From Nipponacmea schrenckii (taxonomy: Eukaryota > Mollusca > Gastropoda > Lottiidae), in contig JAUJPP010000001.1 of NCBI GenBank assembly GCA_030562195.1, forward strand, positions 10,656,472 through 10,720,471: a stretch of DNA of 64,000 bases. The letters are read 5' to 3'. The notes beneath the pieces are model-generated. The model saw nothing but the letters and a program-made list of their open reading frames with translations. It did no database searches and was not told where the DNA came from. The translations under genes and the position numbers were made by a program. Each line of letters starts with the position of its first letter. Position 1 is the first letter of the stretch. Shown here one piece after another: positions 49,216 to 60,461 of the stretch.

Positions 49216-51173
49216 TTAACTTATAATGGCAACATTTCGCCTTGAAAATCTGTGTCAAATCTAATCTATTTATATTAATGATATGGCTTTGGATGACACT
49301 GGTTACGACGTAATTAAGATTCACATTTATTACAAAAATTAAAACAAAAAACACAGCAATCGACAAATTGAAATTTTTAAAACATGTATTATTAGAATTA
49401 AAACCAATGAAATAATTCCTTATCGTTCTTTTTTTTATAATTATAAAAATAAATTTTGAAATCTATATTAGACTTTCCATATTTAAAAAAAAATGCATTG
49501 ACGTCAAAAGGTAATTTGCTTTATAAACTGCTATTCAGAGAAATAGGGCAAATTCAATGATAGAAATAGTTAATTAAAAATTTGTTATTAGCCTAACAAA
49601 ATGAGCTTTGAAAATAAGAAGTGACACAGATTTTCAAGACTGTGATGAGCTATTTTAGGGGGTTGAGTTAGGACTTGATTATATACTCCATACAAGAAAT
49701 CGTACATTCTAAGTCGTCATTCAACCTTTTCGAAGGGTTGTCTCACTGAGCTTAGCTAAAATATTCCTGTTTTAAAAACGACGAAGAATCTATAACTTAA
49801 AGAACACATGAGTGTTATCGTGAGAAGATTGACAATTCTTATTTGTGATATTTGCCATTTTAATTTCATCGACATGGCTCGGGATGTTTTTGTCAAATTA
49901 GGAAACAAATCATTTTCTAGCATGCTCACAGAACCTGTTTAGAAACTTATTTAAATAATTTTAAATTTTTTACAATATACAAGGGGGTATTCATAACTAG
50001 AACGGGGGAAAAATATTGTGGATTTTAGGCAAAAAAAAAAAAAGGACGTACATTTACTATCAATCTGGTTTGATATTTTAAGGAAAAATCCAGTTTGGAA
50101 CAAAGAGGATTTTTGAGCAAATATAAGACCTGAGAATAGTAGTGAATATTTCGATTTGAATTAGCAAACGCATCACCCTGTCTCAAGGCTTCCTTATCAA
50201 TTTCTTTTTCAAGGTAGTACAAAATTATCAAACCAAGCCTTCTGTTGAATGCGCTGTGTTATTAAATAGAAAATACAGCCTTGGCAATATTTTTGATAAG
50301 CAATCAATAAATAATATATAATATTGATTTGAACAGCTGCGAACTACAGCACACAACCAACCTACGTCACGCATCTTATTTTTCCCTTATAACACACAAT
50401 CTAGGTTAACAAGAAAAAAATAAGTTGACATTTTGAACACGCGCATTGTTTTGACTTTTGAATGTACACGATATAAGACACATGCTGGAAACTTATTACG
50501 TAGGTTTTTATGTCACTAATAAGAAAAAGAAATGCGGTTATCAAACCATGGGAACACAGATTTAATAGGAATGAAAAAAAACAAAAAAAGAAAAGAAAGA
50601 AACCAGGATAACAACTGAGGTTCACAAAGGATCTTTTCTACCAGTTTGTAGAAGAAAATGCCACGCACGACCAGTTTGTCAGTTATTGCATCCACCTTTT
50701 GGTTATACACGTAATTATCATTATATTGTTTTCAACCGTAACATGAATTGCTACCATCTACCATCAAATCTTTTCATAAACGTTTTGCTGCATGTGATCG
50801 AATTCTCTGCAATTTTATTTAACCATTGTGACAAATTCAATTTATCATGTGTCAACTCTGATGCAAAAGATGGTGCTTGATGATAAACTATCATAATTAC
50901 TTTAATTCGAAGATTGTCACGAAGGTAATACTCGATACGCATTAGGCTATACAGGCATTACCACCATTTTCATTCTTCTTCACCTCTCCTTAACTTCCTA
51001 TGAACTTATTGCTTTATCAATAAATTGCAAATCAAAATTTTTTTATAAGATAACCAAACTGAAATACCAGCAGATAGTTGAACCAGTTTCCATGTGATTT
51101 CTGCTATCTATAACACATAATAAGATCGACATTTGCCAAATAGGAGTTTAAGAACGTTACCAATTCTAAATAC
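49216..51173. other. Non-coding stretch, no gene recognised
   Basis: AT-rich sequence. A TGACGTCA palindrome is at 49499-49506. Short open frames near 50400-50940 have no supporting signals. Confidence 0.35.
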
Positions 51174-51301
51174 CTTATTGTAAGAGTCCAAATTGTTCTC
51201 GGTGTATCTTGGTGATCTTTATTCGACTGACTAGACATTTGGGCCATACGATTGTAGATAGTAGAGCAAGCATACTCTAAGATTTTTTCGATCTTCGCCA
51301 T
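51174..51301 (-). CDS. Weak candidate first coding exon, product not recognised
   Basis: An ATG at 51301 opens MAKIEKILEYACSTIYNRMA and continues QMSSQSNKDHQDTPR before a possible donor AAG|GTATTT at 51173. The composition is protein-like (amphipathic start, then polar), but the ATG context is only fair (T at -3) and the donor is weak. No downstream exon on the minus strand could be matched. This may be chance. Confidence 0.2.
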
Positions 51302-51879
51302 TGAGGTTTAGAAAAGAAAAATCTCAAAAAGCTTTCAATATATTAAGACATAGAATACATATGATTATTATTTTAATCCTTCAAGCACGATTTGGCTCTA
51401 ATATTATTAAGATATTATTTATTTGTCAGACATTTTTTTGAGTATTTGTATAATCTTAATGATTTATTTTTTAAAACTATTTACTTCATTAAATTTAAAT
51501 TCGTGTTTTTATTTTTTTTGAATATTTGTATACTGTTTTTACTGATTACACTTAGTGGTTATTATGATTTGGTGGTTTATTGTGATTTATTTCTAAAGCT
51601 TCGAATCATGTCGACAAATACTGTAAAGCTTATATATATGAAATAATCCGATTGTCGATAAAAAAGACGTAGATGTTTTTTTTTTAAATAATACGAATAA
51701 ATAAGGCCTTTTGAAAAAAACATAAAAAACAATTACAACTCACTGTTCATTCCAAAAATTGAAAAAAAAAAAAAAATACGTTTAGTCAACCAAAATATTG
51801 GGACTGATTTTTGCCAGTAGTAGCTAATTGGTTGAAATATTATTCCGAACATTGGGGAAGAATAACCGATATCTAGTAG
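51302..51879. other. AT-rich stretch, nothing recognised
   Basis: Very AT-rich, with poly(A) near 51760. The plus-strand open frame at 51392-51646 is a Phe/Leu/Ile/Tyr string typical of translated AT-rich DNA. Confidence 0.4.
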
Positions 51880-52600
51880 TCAAAGTTACAAAACGGGCGG
51901 AGATGAATAGCCAACACCAACCAGTCAAGATTCTAGAACGGACGAAGAAAGAATGGAACACACCCAGTAATCAAGGTTCCAGACCTGCCCGCGAAAAATA
52001 GCTGACACTCAGTAGTCATTGTTCCAGAACGTACGGAGAAGAATACTCGATACATAGTAGTCAAAGTTACAGAACGGACGGAGAAGTAAAGCCGATAAGA
52101 TAGTAGTCAAAGTTACAGAACGGGCGGAGAAGTAAAGCTACTAGTCTATGTTCCAGAACAACGGACGAGGAAGAATGGAACAAACCAATGTCAAAGTTCA
52201 AAAACATTCCGAAATAAATAGTTAAAACCAAGCAGACAAGGATCCAGAATTGACTAACAAAATTATTCTGCTTCTCCAGAACGGACGAACAAGAATGGAA
52301 GTTATCCCGTAGTCAAGGTTCCAGAACATCGGGGAAGAATAGCTGACACCCAGGACAGTCAAGGTTCCAGAACATTGGGGAAGAATAGTCGCCACCCAAT
52401 AGTCAAGGTTCCAGAATATTGGGAAGGAATAGCCGACACCCAGCAGTCAAGGATCTAGAACATCGGGGAAGAATAAAGGACACCCAACAGTCAAGGTTCT
52501 AGAACATAGGGGAAGAATAGCCGACGCCCAGCAGTCAAGGTTCCAGAACATCGGGGAAGAATAGCCGACGCCTAGTTGTAAAGGTTCCAGATCATGGTTA
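51880..52600. repeat. 44-bp minisatellite, about 16 units
   Basis: Units of GTCAAGGTTCCAGAACATCG GGGAAGAATAGCCGACACCCAGTA, well kept from 52300 rightwards. The left half has a related variant with CAGAACGGACGGAGAAG. It is G+C-richer than its surroundings. Confidence 0.9.
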
Positions 52601-53111
52601 AGATGTTCTAGGAAAATACCAGAAACTGAATGAAAGTGTTTCAGAACATCATGTTAACCGTGAATACCCCGCTCACCCAAGATTTTTGTTTGATTATTAC
52701 TACTATTTCTTTTTTGCCTTATTTTGAGTTTATAACTTGATTTACTTACTGAATTTGTTTAATAGTTTTTCTAAAGCGAAGCAAACAAGACAAATATACA
52801 TGTTATTTAACATGACGTATTTATCATAGTTTGGGTTATGCAGACTTATGTTTATTTATCAACGTTATTTGATCAGCTGGTGAAATTTTTGAAATCTCAG
52901 CAAATTTAGATAAAAAAAAAATCAATGAAATGTTAGAGGTAAATTATGATATGCATGCTTAAATGTACATCGTTATATTCTATAATAGGTATACTGTAGG
53001 TCCTTTTAAGCAATGTTACATAAACTTAACAAAGTGCTGAAACAATCAATTTGGGTATTTGAAATAAATTGAGTTAAAAATGTTTTATGTTTTCATATCT
53101 TAATGTTTTAG
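52601..53111. other. Putative intron sequence, nothing distinctive
   Basis: AT-rich sequence leading to the acceptor at 53111. Confidence 0.3.
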
Positions 53112-53165
53112 CGATTCAATCGGAGATCCGCAGGCACTCCCTGGCTTACCCTGTTCAACTCTAAA
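53112..53165 (+). CDS. Candidate internal exon of the unrecognised plus-strand gene
   Basis: A 54-bp G+C-rich island in AT-rich DNA, bounded by a TTAATGTTTTAG acceptor and an AAA|GTAAGTC donor. It is open in the phase-0 frame (RFNRRSAGTPWLTLFNSK) and also in the next frame (DSIGDPQALPGLPCSTLK). The phase-0 reading fits the candidate exons at 45928-45999 and 57129-57386, so it is preferred. The contrast in base composition with its flanks supports selection on this piece. Confidence 0.35.
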
Positions 53166-56100
53166 GTAAGTCAAGCTGAGAATTATTAGTTTCCCTTTAA
53201 CTTTGGAAGATAGGTTTTGAAGTTCTAATTGAGCGTTCAGCCTATCATTGTGTGCTTGTTAAAAATATCTCAAAAAGATTTTCATCTAAATAAAGCAGTC
53301 TTTAGTCTCAGAATGATACACAGTGCTGGAGATAGAGAATGAGCAGTAAAATTCTTGAAAAATTTCTACAGATAACTCATTGAGAGAAAACTGTCCTTAA
53401 ACTGTATAAAATTTGATTTTTGAAAAGGTCTTCACGATTTATGGTAACCAATGTAACAAGTAATTGTTTGGTGAGAAAAACAATATACGAAAAATATTTT
53501 ATTTTTAAATATTAAAAATCGTGAAGATGTTACAAATCGCAATCGTTTGCGTTATAAACATTTTGTATTTTCCAATCAAAATCGATCTTGGGGATACAAT
53601 AGTGGATTTTTCATTAAGGAATCCATGGACAAAACTAACCCCTCACAAGAGGATTGGTTTCAGTCAACGAAAACCCAGTTACATCCGACAGTCACGGATT
53701 TAATTAAAATGTTAGATGTCATGATATTGTATTTATTTCTCTATCCATTAATTTGGTTAATTGGATTTTATAATACATGTAGGCCTATATAACGTAATTA
53801 CAGACAAACTCACGTTGTTTGAGCTGGGTTACACACTTCACAGTTGTTCTCTCAAAATCCACTCAAGACAATTAACCGACTGTCAACAACTGTGATCAAC
53901 TGGTCACAAAGTCTGGCGTTTCCGAACATAATATTATGTTTGTGGCCGTACCTGTCGTTGAAAATTTCTAGATGATGTTGATCTCAAATTGAGCTGACCC
54001 ACTTTAACGGTTCACACTCATGATTCGACGCCTTTGTGGCCTATTTTCTTTTCCATCTTGTATCACTAGCAGTAAACAAGGACCTATAACGGCATGTATC
54101 TCCACGCCTTCAGATTAGCCAACAAGCGTATAATTGAATCACTATGATTTCTCAAACACAAGCCCTGTCTTGGAATAAGAATATCGACTCGTTTAGAATG
54201 ATGCAATAATAGTGTGTTCATCTGATTAGAACTCCTACAGAAGACCTCGTTAAGATGTAAGATATTCATCAGATAGATGTAATCCCAGGACAGTTATAAT
54301 CAATCAATTTCAACTTTGGTATTTATCTTTCTCAATAACATCTACTAATTCAGTACCATTTGCTCACACCAAAGATGACTCTTGGTACTTGATTGATTTA
54401 GTTTATCACACAAAAAGATGGTGTTGATGGGTTCTCAACACTACAAACAAAAGGTTTATAGGATGTCGGAAAGACACAGCTACGATATGTTATGCTGGTT
54501 TTTAGCTTCCTCTGCATCAGTCTGATTTGAAAGTAGAAATGTATGTCTTCACTAATTATATATTACTGTCAGTGGTAAGAAAACATAAAATCGTATACTG
54601 CTTTGAATACCTATGAGAAATGAGCCCAATACAAAAGATATTTTTGCCCCCCATGAAACATTTTTGATCCCGCGCCTATGTTACGTAGGGCAGCTGCAGT
54701 CACATGGCATCAAAGCTACACCATCAAAAATATTGATACAACTTATATATATGATTAGATTATAATAAGTGATATTTAAGGAAACAAGTGGTATATATAA
54801 AGATAATCATCAATATCTAGAGGGTATATTGAGTTGTATTTTCTAGCTGATTAACCGACTTTAATACCATCTTGTCGTATTTTCGTCTCAGCTTGCAGTA
54901 ATTACATTTAAGCCTTGAACACATGAACCTATACCTGTAAACCAAACTAGAAGTAGGATGGTCTTCAATAGACCTTCTTTCCCCTACTAGGTGACAGCTA
55001 TTTATTTTAAAGTTTGCGGCTTGGGAATAATTTACTGTCAACTCAAAGTTCCAGGAATTCTTGCAGATCATGAATTAAAGATCATACGTTTCGCGTTTAA
55101 GACAAATATCTAATCCTTATCTTGATATAGTTAATATTTACTTGCGACACGGACATTTGTGAGAATAACTACTATTGATATTAATTAATATCTATAACTC
55201 CATAAGGAACATCAATAAAAGCTATTCAGGAAACTTCACAGAGAAAGTGGTCTATATTACAGAACGTGTGAATGAGACCTGAAAAGAAAATGAAGTGTTT
55301 GAACACAATGTGGTAGGAGTGGAAAAAGATAAGAGATTATTATTACACAAGTTGAATTCACATGATGTGACAAATTTAAAAACACTTGAAGTCTATTAAT
55401 ACAACACGATTTCATGGTTCTTCTCACCATTCCATTCAGTAAGTTTTATATAAAATACCTCAGGTAGTTCAAAGAGCAATTTGATTCTTTTTTAGGGACA
55501 ATCGTATGATTTTAAAATTCTAAATGGAATAACACTGGCTACATTAGTCAACAAATAAACAGCTATAGACCTACATAGAAAATAGATTGCCGATATAGAT
55601 ACCCTCATAATTTGTCTCTTTTGTGGAAGATTCAACAGAGCCACGGATGTTTAACACAAAACCAAATGTAAGTGTTATAGTGGTAATCTTGTCCATATAA
55701 AGATCTGCTAACCCGATTGTTTTTTCATGAAAACTGATTTTTCAATCAAAATAGATCAATTAAAGGACAGAGAGAAGAACTTTTATAAGAATAGGTGAAT
55801 TATTGTATGACAATCCTTCACAAAAATACTGTCAAAATGTAATTTATTAATGAAGTCGAGACTAGCCTGTGAAACGACACGTGGTAGCCTTGGGGTCAGT
55901 CTATTTCTGGAAAAAAACACCCCTATTTAAGGAAATAATCAATATATTTGTATCCATTAATATAATTAGTAATAATAGTTACCAACGTCTGGACCATTCT
56001 TTTATTTTAAAGAGACAACTTCCCACTCAGAAATGAAGCCATATAATGAAGAGTTTTTATTATTAACAGAATATTAGTAGTTAACTGTAAATATCACTTT

Positions 56101-57128
56101 GTTGGGGTTACACCAATCTAGTGTAGTGGTCTCTAACCTTTTATATATTGTCGCACGTGATACCCTCGTCCATTAAGCCAAATGAAAACATTGAAAACTA
56201 CAACCGAATTTGTTGCAATATTTCCACGTCTGTTAGATGTTTCTGCCTACTCTTTGAGGGCGCGATAAAACAAAAGACACCAACTCTTTACCCAATTTTA
56301 TCCATGAGAAACAAATGTAATGCTACTTTAAGGTATTTCTGCTATCTTCAGTCTGTGGTCATACGGAAATATGATTTACCAGTAGTGGGTGGCAATCATA
56401 ATATAATCACCAATGGAAATTACCACAGCATTATACTTTATATATGGATTCATTATATCAGTCACGTTACATTATTTCTGCTTCGTGCTTTCTACTTCCG
56501 ACTTTTAATCCCCTTTTTTTAGGCCTATCCAGAAGCTCAAAGATGATTTGGTTGGGCTTGGGTTTTTATGAAATGATTCTGTTGCAAAATTAAAGATGGA
56601 CTAAAATATATAAATATAACAACTCATGTAAAAGTGTAAAGTGGTTTTAAAGCATATACATATATATTTGGAGCACATGTTCCTTTAGCAACGGTATGCA
56701 ATGTTACTTCATTTAGTAACCTCTATATATAAACTTTCCTCCGTCGTCTGCAGTAGTCTTACTGAAATTTAAATCCCCCCTTCCCCATAAAAAAGGCTTA
56801 TATTTTTCCTAAACAGTTTGACCGCATCTGAGATGTAAACGAAGTAATTGCTAGCAAATAATGTAATTGTCTTACAATGAATGTGGAACTCGGACATGAT
56901 ATTAACACCAAATAAGCCGTCATTTTTTATTTATTATATAATTGATTAACTTAAATTGTCAGTCCTACACATAGGATGATCTACGCACTTAATTTTCAAT
57001 TATATGGCAATATTATAGTATAATTTATCATAAAGAAAGATAATTTGACATAATTTCCTCTAATTCGAATCTATAAATCTAGTATGACCCTACCAATAAA
57101 CTCATTGGAAAATTTTATGTCATTATAG
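53166..57128. other. Putative intron or intergenic sequence
   Basis: No firm feature. A plus-strand frame at 53547-53792 ends in a hydrophobic segment (MILYLFLYPLIWLIGFY) after a polar stretch (MDKTNPSQEDWFQSTKTQLH), but I see no splice or start support strong enough to call it a gene. The frame at 56148-56522 lacks protein character. Confidence 0.3.
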
Positions 57129-57386
57129 GTATCAGCTGAACCATACGACCGGTTTATTACAGCATGTCCTCTAAATCTTTCATCTCAGTTGTATAGAATT
57201 AAGTCTGGTTATGCATTACATGGACAACTCACAATATACACCAGACTTGTAGATATTAGTCCGAAGCGTTCCTCTGAAAAGTATCTCTATCAGCAAGCTA
57301 TTCAAAGCTGGAAAAGAGATTCAGATTACCATTCCATCTTTGTTATTCCATCCAAAAAGAACAAGGCAATTAGAAAGTTAGAATAA
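57129..57386 (+). CDS. Candidate terminal exon of the unrecognised plus-strand gene
   Basis: After the acceptor ATGTCATTATAG (ending at 57128) the frame stays open for 85 codons in phase 0: VSAEPYDRFITACPLNLSSQ, then LYRIKSGYALHGQLTIYTRL, then an Arg/Lys/Ser/Tyr-rich half ending KKNKAIRKLE. The TAA stop (57384-57386) is embedded in AATAAA (57382-57387), so a poly(A) signal lies right at the end of the coding region. Balanced amino-acid composition with Trp, Cys, Pro and Gly distinguishes it from the AT-driven chance frames around it. No family is recognised. Small sperm or ciliary microtubule proteins can look like this, but that is only an impression. Confidence 0.42.
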   Translation, partial: VSAEPYDRFITACPLNLSSQLYRIKSGYALHGQLTIYTRLVDISPKRSSEKYLYQQAIQSWKRDSDYHSIFVIPSKKNKAIRKLE

Positions 57387-58424
57387 AATCAATAAGTTTT
57401 AGACTACGTGTGCAAGCAGACGCAAACGTTCACTAACGTACCCACTGTATTGCACGTAACAGATCGTTAATCACATGAAATAAGATTATAGTAGAGTAGT
57501 CTTAAAGTGATTTAAGTTTTTTTTTTTTTTTATCTTTTTTCAAACGTGAAATATTATAGAGTTCTATAGTCACCATTCCGACTTCCCTAGTTTGTTCAAT
57601 TGGAGAAAATTTAGTTTTAGCGAGAGTGACACTATAACATGATTTACAGGAATTACAGACTTTGTTTGGGATGTGTTAAGATGTATGATCTCGAAACCAA
57701 AAGAAGTTATCATAAAGCGGGTTCTACATGACATGACATGATTGGTTTACAATAACGTCACTGAAATGCGACTGTGGAAGAAAATTTGTTGGCTTACAAT
57801 TATTGAGACTTACAAAAGAAACGACATTAGAATCCAATATAATCCAATATAATTATATTGGATATGCCGATGCGAACCTTTAATTATAATTTTGCCTATC
57901 CTAAAACTTTTTATTGATTTATTTTGATTTAACGACGTGAAATTTTAAGTATAAACCAATCAATCATTAAGTAATTAAATTGAGAAGTAAAATGACTGGT
58001 TATGGTCAAGATTTAACATGTCATTAACTTGTGTAAACATCAATAACCGACAGGTTAAGTCCTTCAACTGTCAATAGAGATATAGGTTGTATGTGACTCT
58101 GAAGATGACATAAAGTTTTATAAAATATATTAATTCTAGTAATAAGATTTCGCGTTTGAATAAATCCAAATTCGTGTGAATTAACAAATTTCCATTCACT
58201 GAGTTATCTGAAATACAATAAAAATTAGCATGTTTTGTTTGAAACAGCCGAAAACCATCGAGTGTGTAAACAATTTTTATAAGATTTGGTATTTCTATTA
58301 AATTATAATAATTTGTGCAAGTTTCCACGTTTAAGACATTTCCTATGAATGCAGAGATACTTTCATTAACAACATTGGTATAACCTGGACTTTAAAACTT
58401 ATTACCGGAACTATGCTGTACAGA
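57387..58424. other. Non-coding stretch with a perfect palindrome
   Basis: AT-rich sequence with a T-run near 57520. It holds a 22-bp perfect palindrome (57842-57863). No gene is recognised. Confidence 0.35.
57842..57863. repeat. Perfect 22-bp palindrome
   Basis: ATCCAATATAA followed by its exact complement TTATATTGGAT, immediately preceded by another ATCCAATATA. It can form a hairpin or cruciform. No function can be assigned. Confidence 0.8.
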
Positions 58425-59225
58425 TCAGATCCTAGTCTAATAGTACCCAATCAGATCTTAGTCTAATACTGATCAGATCATATCTCAGTGTAATACTACC
58501 CAATCAGATCTTAGTCTAATGCCGTTCATATCAGGTCAGATCTTAGTCTAATACTGATCAGATCAGATCTTAGTCTAATACTACCCAATCAGATCTTAGT
58601 CTAATGCCGTTCAGATCAGTTCAGATCAGTCTAATACTACAATCAGATCTTAGTCTAATGCCGGTCATATCAGGTCAGGTTTTAGTCTAATACTACCCTA
58701 TCTGATCTTAGTCTAATACTGATCAGATCAGATCTTAGTCTAATACTACCCAATCAGATCTTAGTCTAATGGCGTTCAGATCAGTTCAGATCAGTCTAAT
58801 ACTACAATCAGATCTTAGTCTAATGCCGTTCATATCAGGTCAGGTTTTAGTCTAATACTACCCTATCTGATCTTAGTCTAATACTGATCAGATTAGATCT
58901 TAGTCTAATACTACCCAATCAGATCTTAGTCTAATGGCGTTCAGATCAGTTTAATACTACAATCAGATCTTAGTCTAATGCCGTTCATATCAGGTCAGGT
59001 TTTAGTCTAATACTACCCTATCTGATCTTAGTCCAATACTGATCAGATTAGATCTTAGTCTAATACCACCCAATCAGATCTTAGTCTAATGCAGTTCAGA
59101 TTAGTCTAATACTACAATCAGATCTTAGCTAAGTCTAGTGCCGTTCAGATCAGGTCAGGTCTGAGTCTAATACTGTCCAAATCAGATCTATATCTAATGT
59201 TTTCCACATCAGATCTTAGTTTAAA
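58425..59225. repeat. GATC-rich minisatellite with higher-order structure
   Basis: The basic piece AGATCTTAGTCTAATACTAC alternates with ATGCCGTTCAGATCAG variants. The composite ATACTGATCAGATCAGATC... recurs at about 58555, 58727, 58890 and 59050, so a higher-order unit of about 165 bp is repeated four times. Sau3AI/BglII-type sites (GATC, AGATCT) are concentrated here. Confidence 0.9.
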
Positions 59226-59424
59226 ATCCGCGTGATCAGTTCTAAGCATAATGTTTAACGATGAGGAGCAGAAAAAAAGATTTAACGTTAGTTTAATATT
59301 AATACATAATGACATGAAAAAACAACAATAATAAAGGATGGTATAATAATGGTACGGTATGAAGTACAATATTGTAAATAAATAATACAAAGATATGCTC
59401 ATATATAATTTGGAAGATGTACAT

Positions 59425-59860
59425 TGTTTTGGACGGAATGCTAATTATATTTTCTTTAGATATACTGAATACTGATTTACAACAAATATTATTTGGATAT
59501 AATGCTGATTTATACCAAAAGTTTTTTTGGGAATACTGATTTAACAAAAGTGTTTTGGCTAGAATGCTGTTTTATAACATATGTAAAATTATTCATTTTG
59601 ATAAATAAACGAATCATTTTTATAATTTTTTTTGGACAAATCACTACTTTTGACCAAAAAAAAAAAACATTTTTGAAAGAAAAATACTATTTAAAAAAAA
59701 AAAATAATATTAATTTAAAAAAAAAAAAAAATACTAAGTTTTGAAAGAAAAATACTAATTTTTCCATTAGAAATACTCAGTTTTGAAAAAAAAATACTTA
59801 TTTTTGAATACATGTAATTACTTATTTCTGAACAATTACTTAATTTTGAATAATATTTGT
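59425..59860. repeat. Degenerate AT-rich tandem repeat with long A-runs
   Basis: Recurring GAATACTGATTTA / GGAATGCTGATTTATA pieces at about 40-bp spacing grade into repeats of TTTTGAAAGAAAAATACTA. Several A-runs of 10-15 occur. Confidence 0.6.
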
Positions 59861-60134
59861 GTGTGATAAACTTCCTAAGAATTTCTTTCCGTTTTCTCTT
59901 GAATTGAAAACATTTCAATCAGCAAGTAATAGATTTTTTCATTAAAATTACACACATATAAACTTTTTATGAGAAAAACAGAGTATTTCCATTACTCTTG
60001 TTTCAATTAATTCTATATTCTCTGTGTGAGCTTTAGAAACAAAACTCGGTCAAGGAAAATAAGATAATTAAATAAAATATCACAGCTTGAAATAATGTAA
60101 AAAAAAAATTTATCAACCATTTTTGGGTCAATAT
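59861..60134. other. Downstream flank of the dynein gene
   Basis: AT-rich sequence that should contain the 3' UTR of the minus-strand dynein gene. No canonical AATAAA is seen on the minus strand in the first few hundred bases, so a variant signal is likely. Confidence 0.3.
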
Positions 60135-60461
60135 CTAATATGGCCGTATTGTGGCAGATAATCCACGTAATGCCCAGCGAGAGGCTGCTACTCCATCACG
60201 CCGAACATCCATTTCCATCACAGGATCTCTAGGAGCTATACGAGAATTATATACTGGACATTGGTAGGTTTCATAAGATTTAGTGGAGTCCTGAGAACCA
60301 TGTTTGTCACTAACAGGTAAACATGTCAGATGAACAACTGGTAAAGTAGCACAACTAGTACGTGGTGGAGCATCTTGTAGTTCTCCAGTTGTTTTCTCCC
60401 ATGCGCATCCCCACATATATATACCATAGATAAACATTCCTTCATGAGGTGGATCTCGTAA
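60135..60461 (-). CDS. Dynein heavy chain, last coding exon
   Basis: Acceptor TTTTCTAG ends at 60462. The 108 codons run from LRDPPHEGMFIYGIYMWGCA to RWALRGLSATIRPY and TAG at 60135. It corresponds to the C-terminal beta-barrel domain. A stretch HGSQDSTKSYETYQCPVYNS matches the usual Cys-Pro-(V/I)-Y position of dyneins, and the end RWALRG parallels the HWI-RG of canonical chains. Phase 0 at its start. Confidence 0.93.
   Translation of the reverse strand, partial: LRDPPHEGMFIYGIYMWGCAWEKTTGELQDAPPRTSCATLPVVHLTCLPVSDKHGSQDSTKSYETYQCPVYNSRIAPRDPVMEMDVRRDGVAASRWALRGLSATIRPY

Noticed and set aside
53521..53792. Two overlapping plus-strand frames with a hydrophobic C-terminal segment
   Set aside because: The hydrophobic end is what AT-rich DNA encodes by chance, no splice border fits, and the frame could not be linked to the flanking candidate exons.
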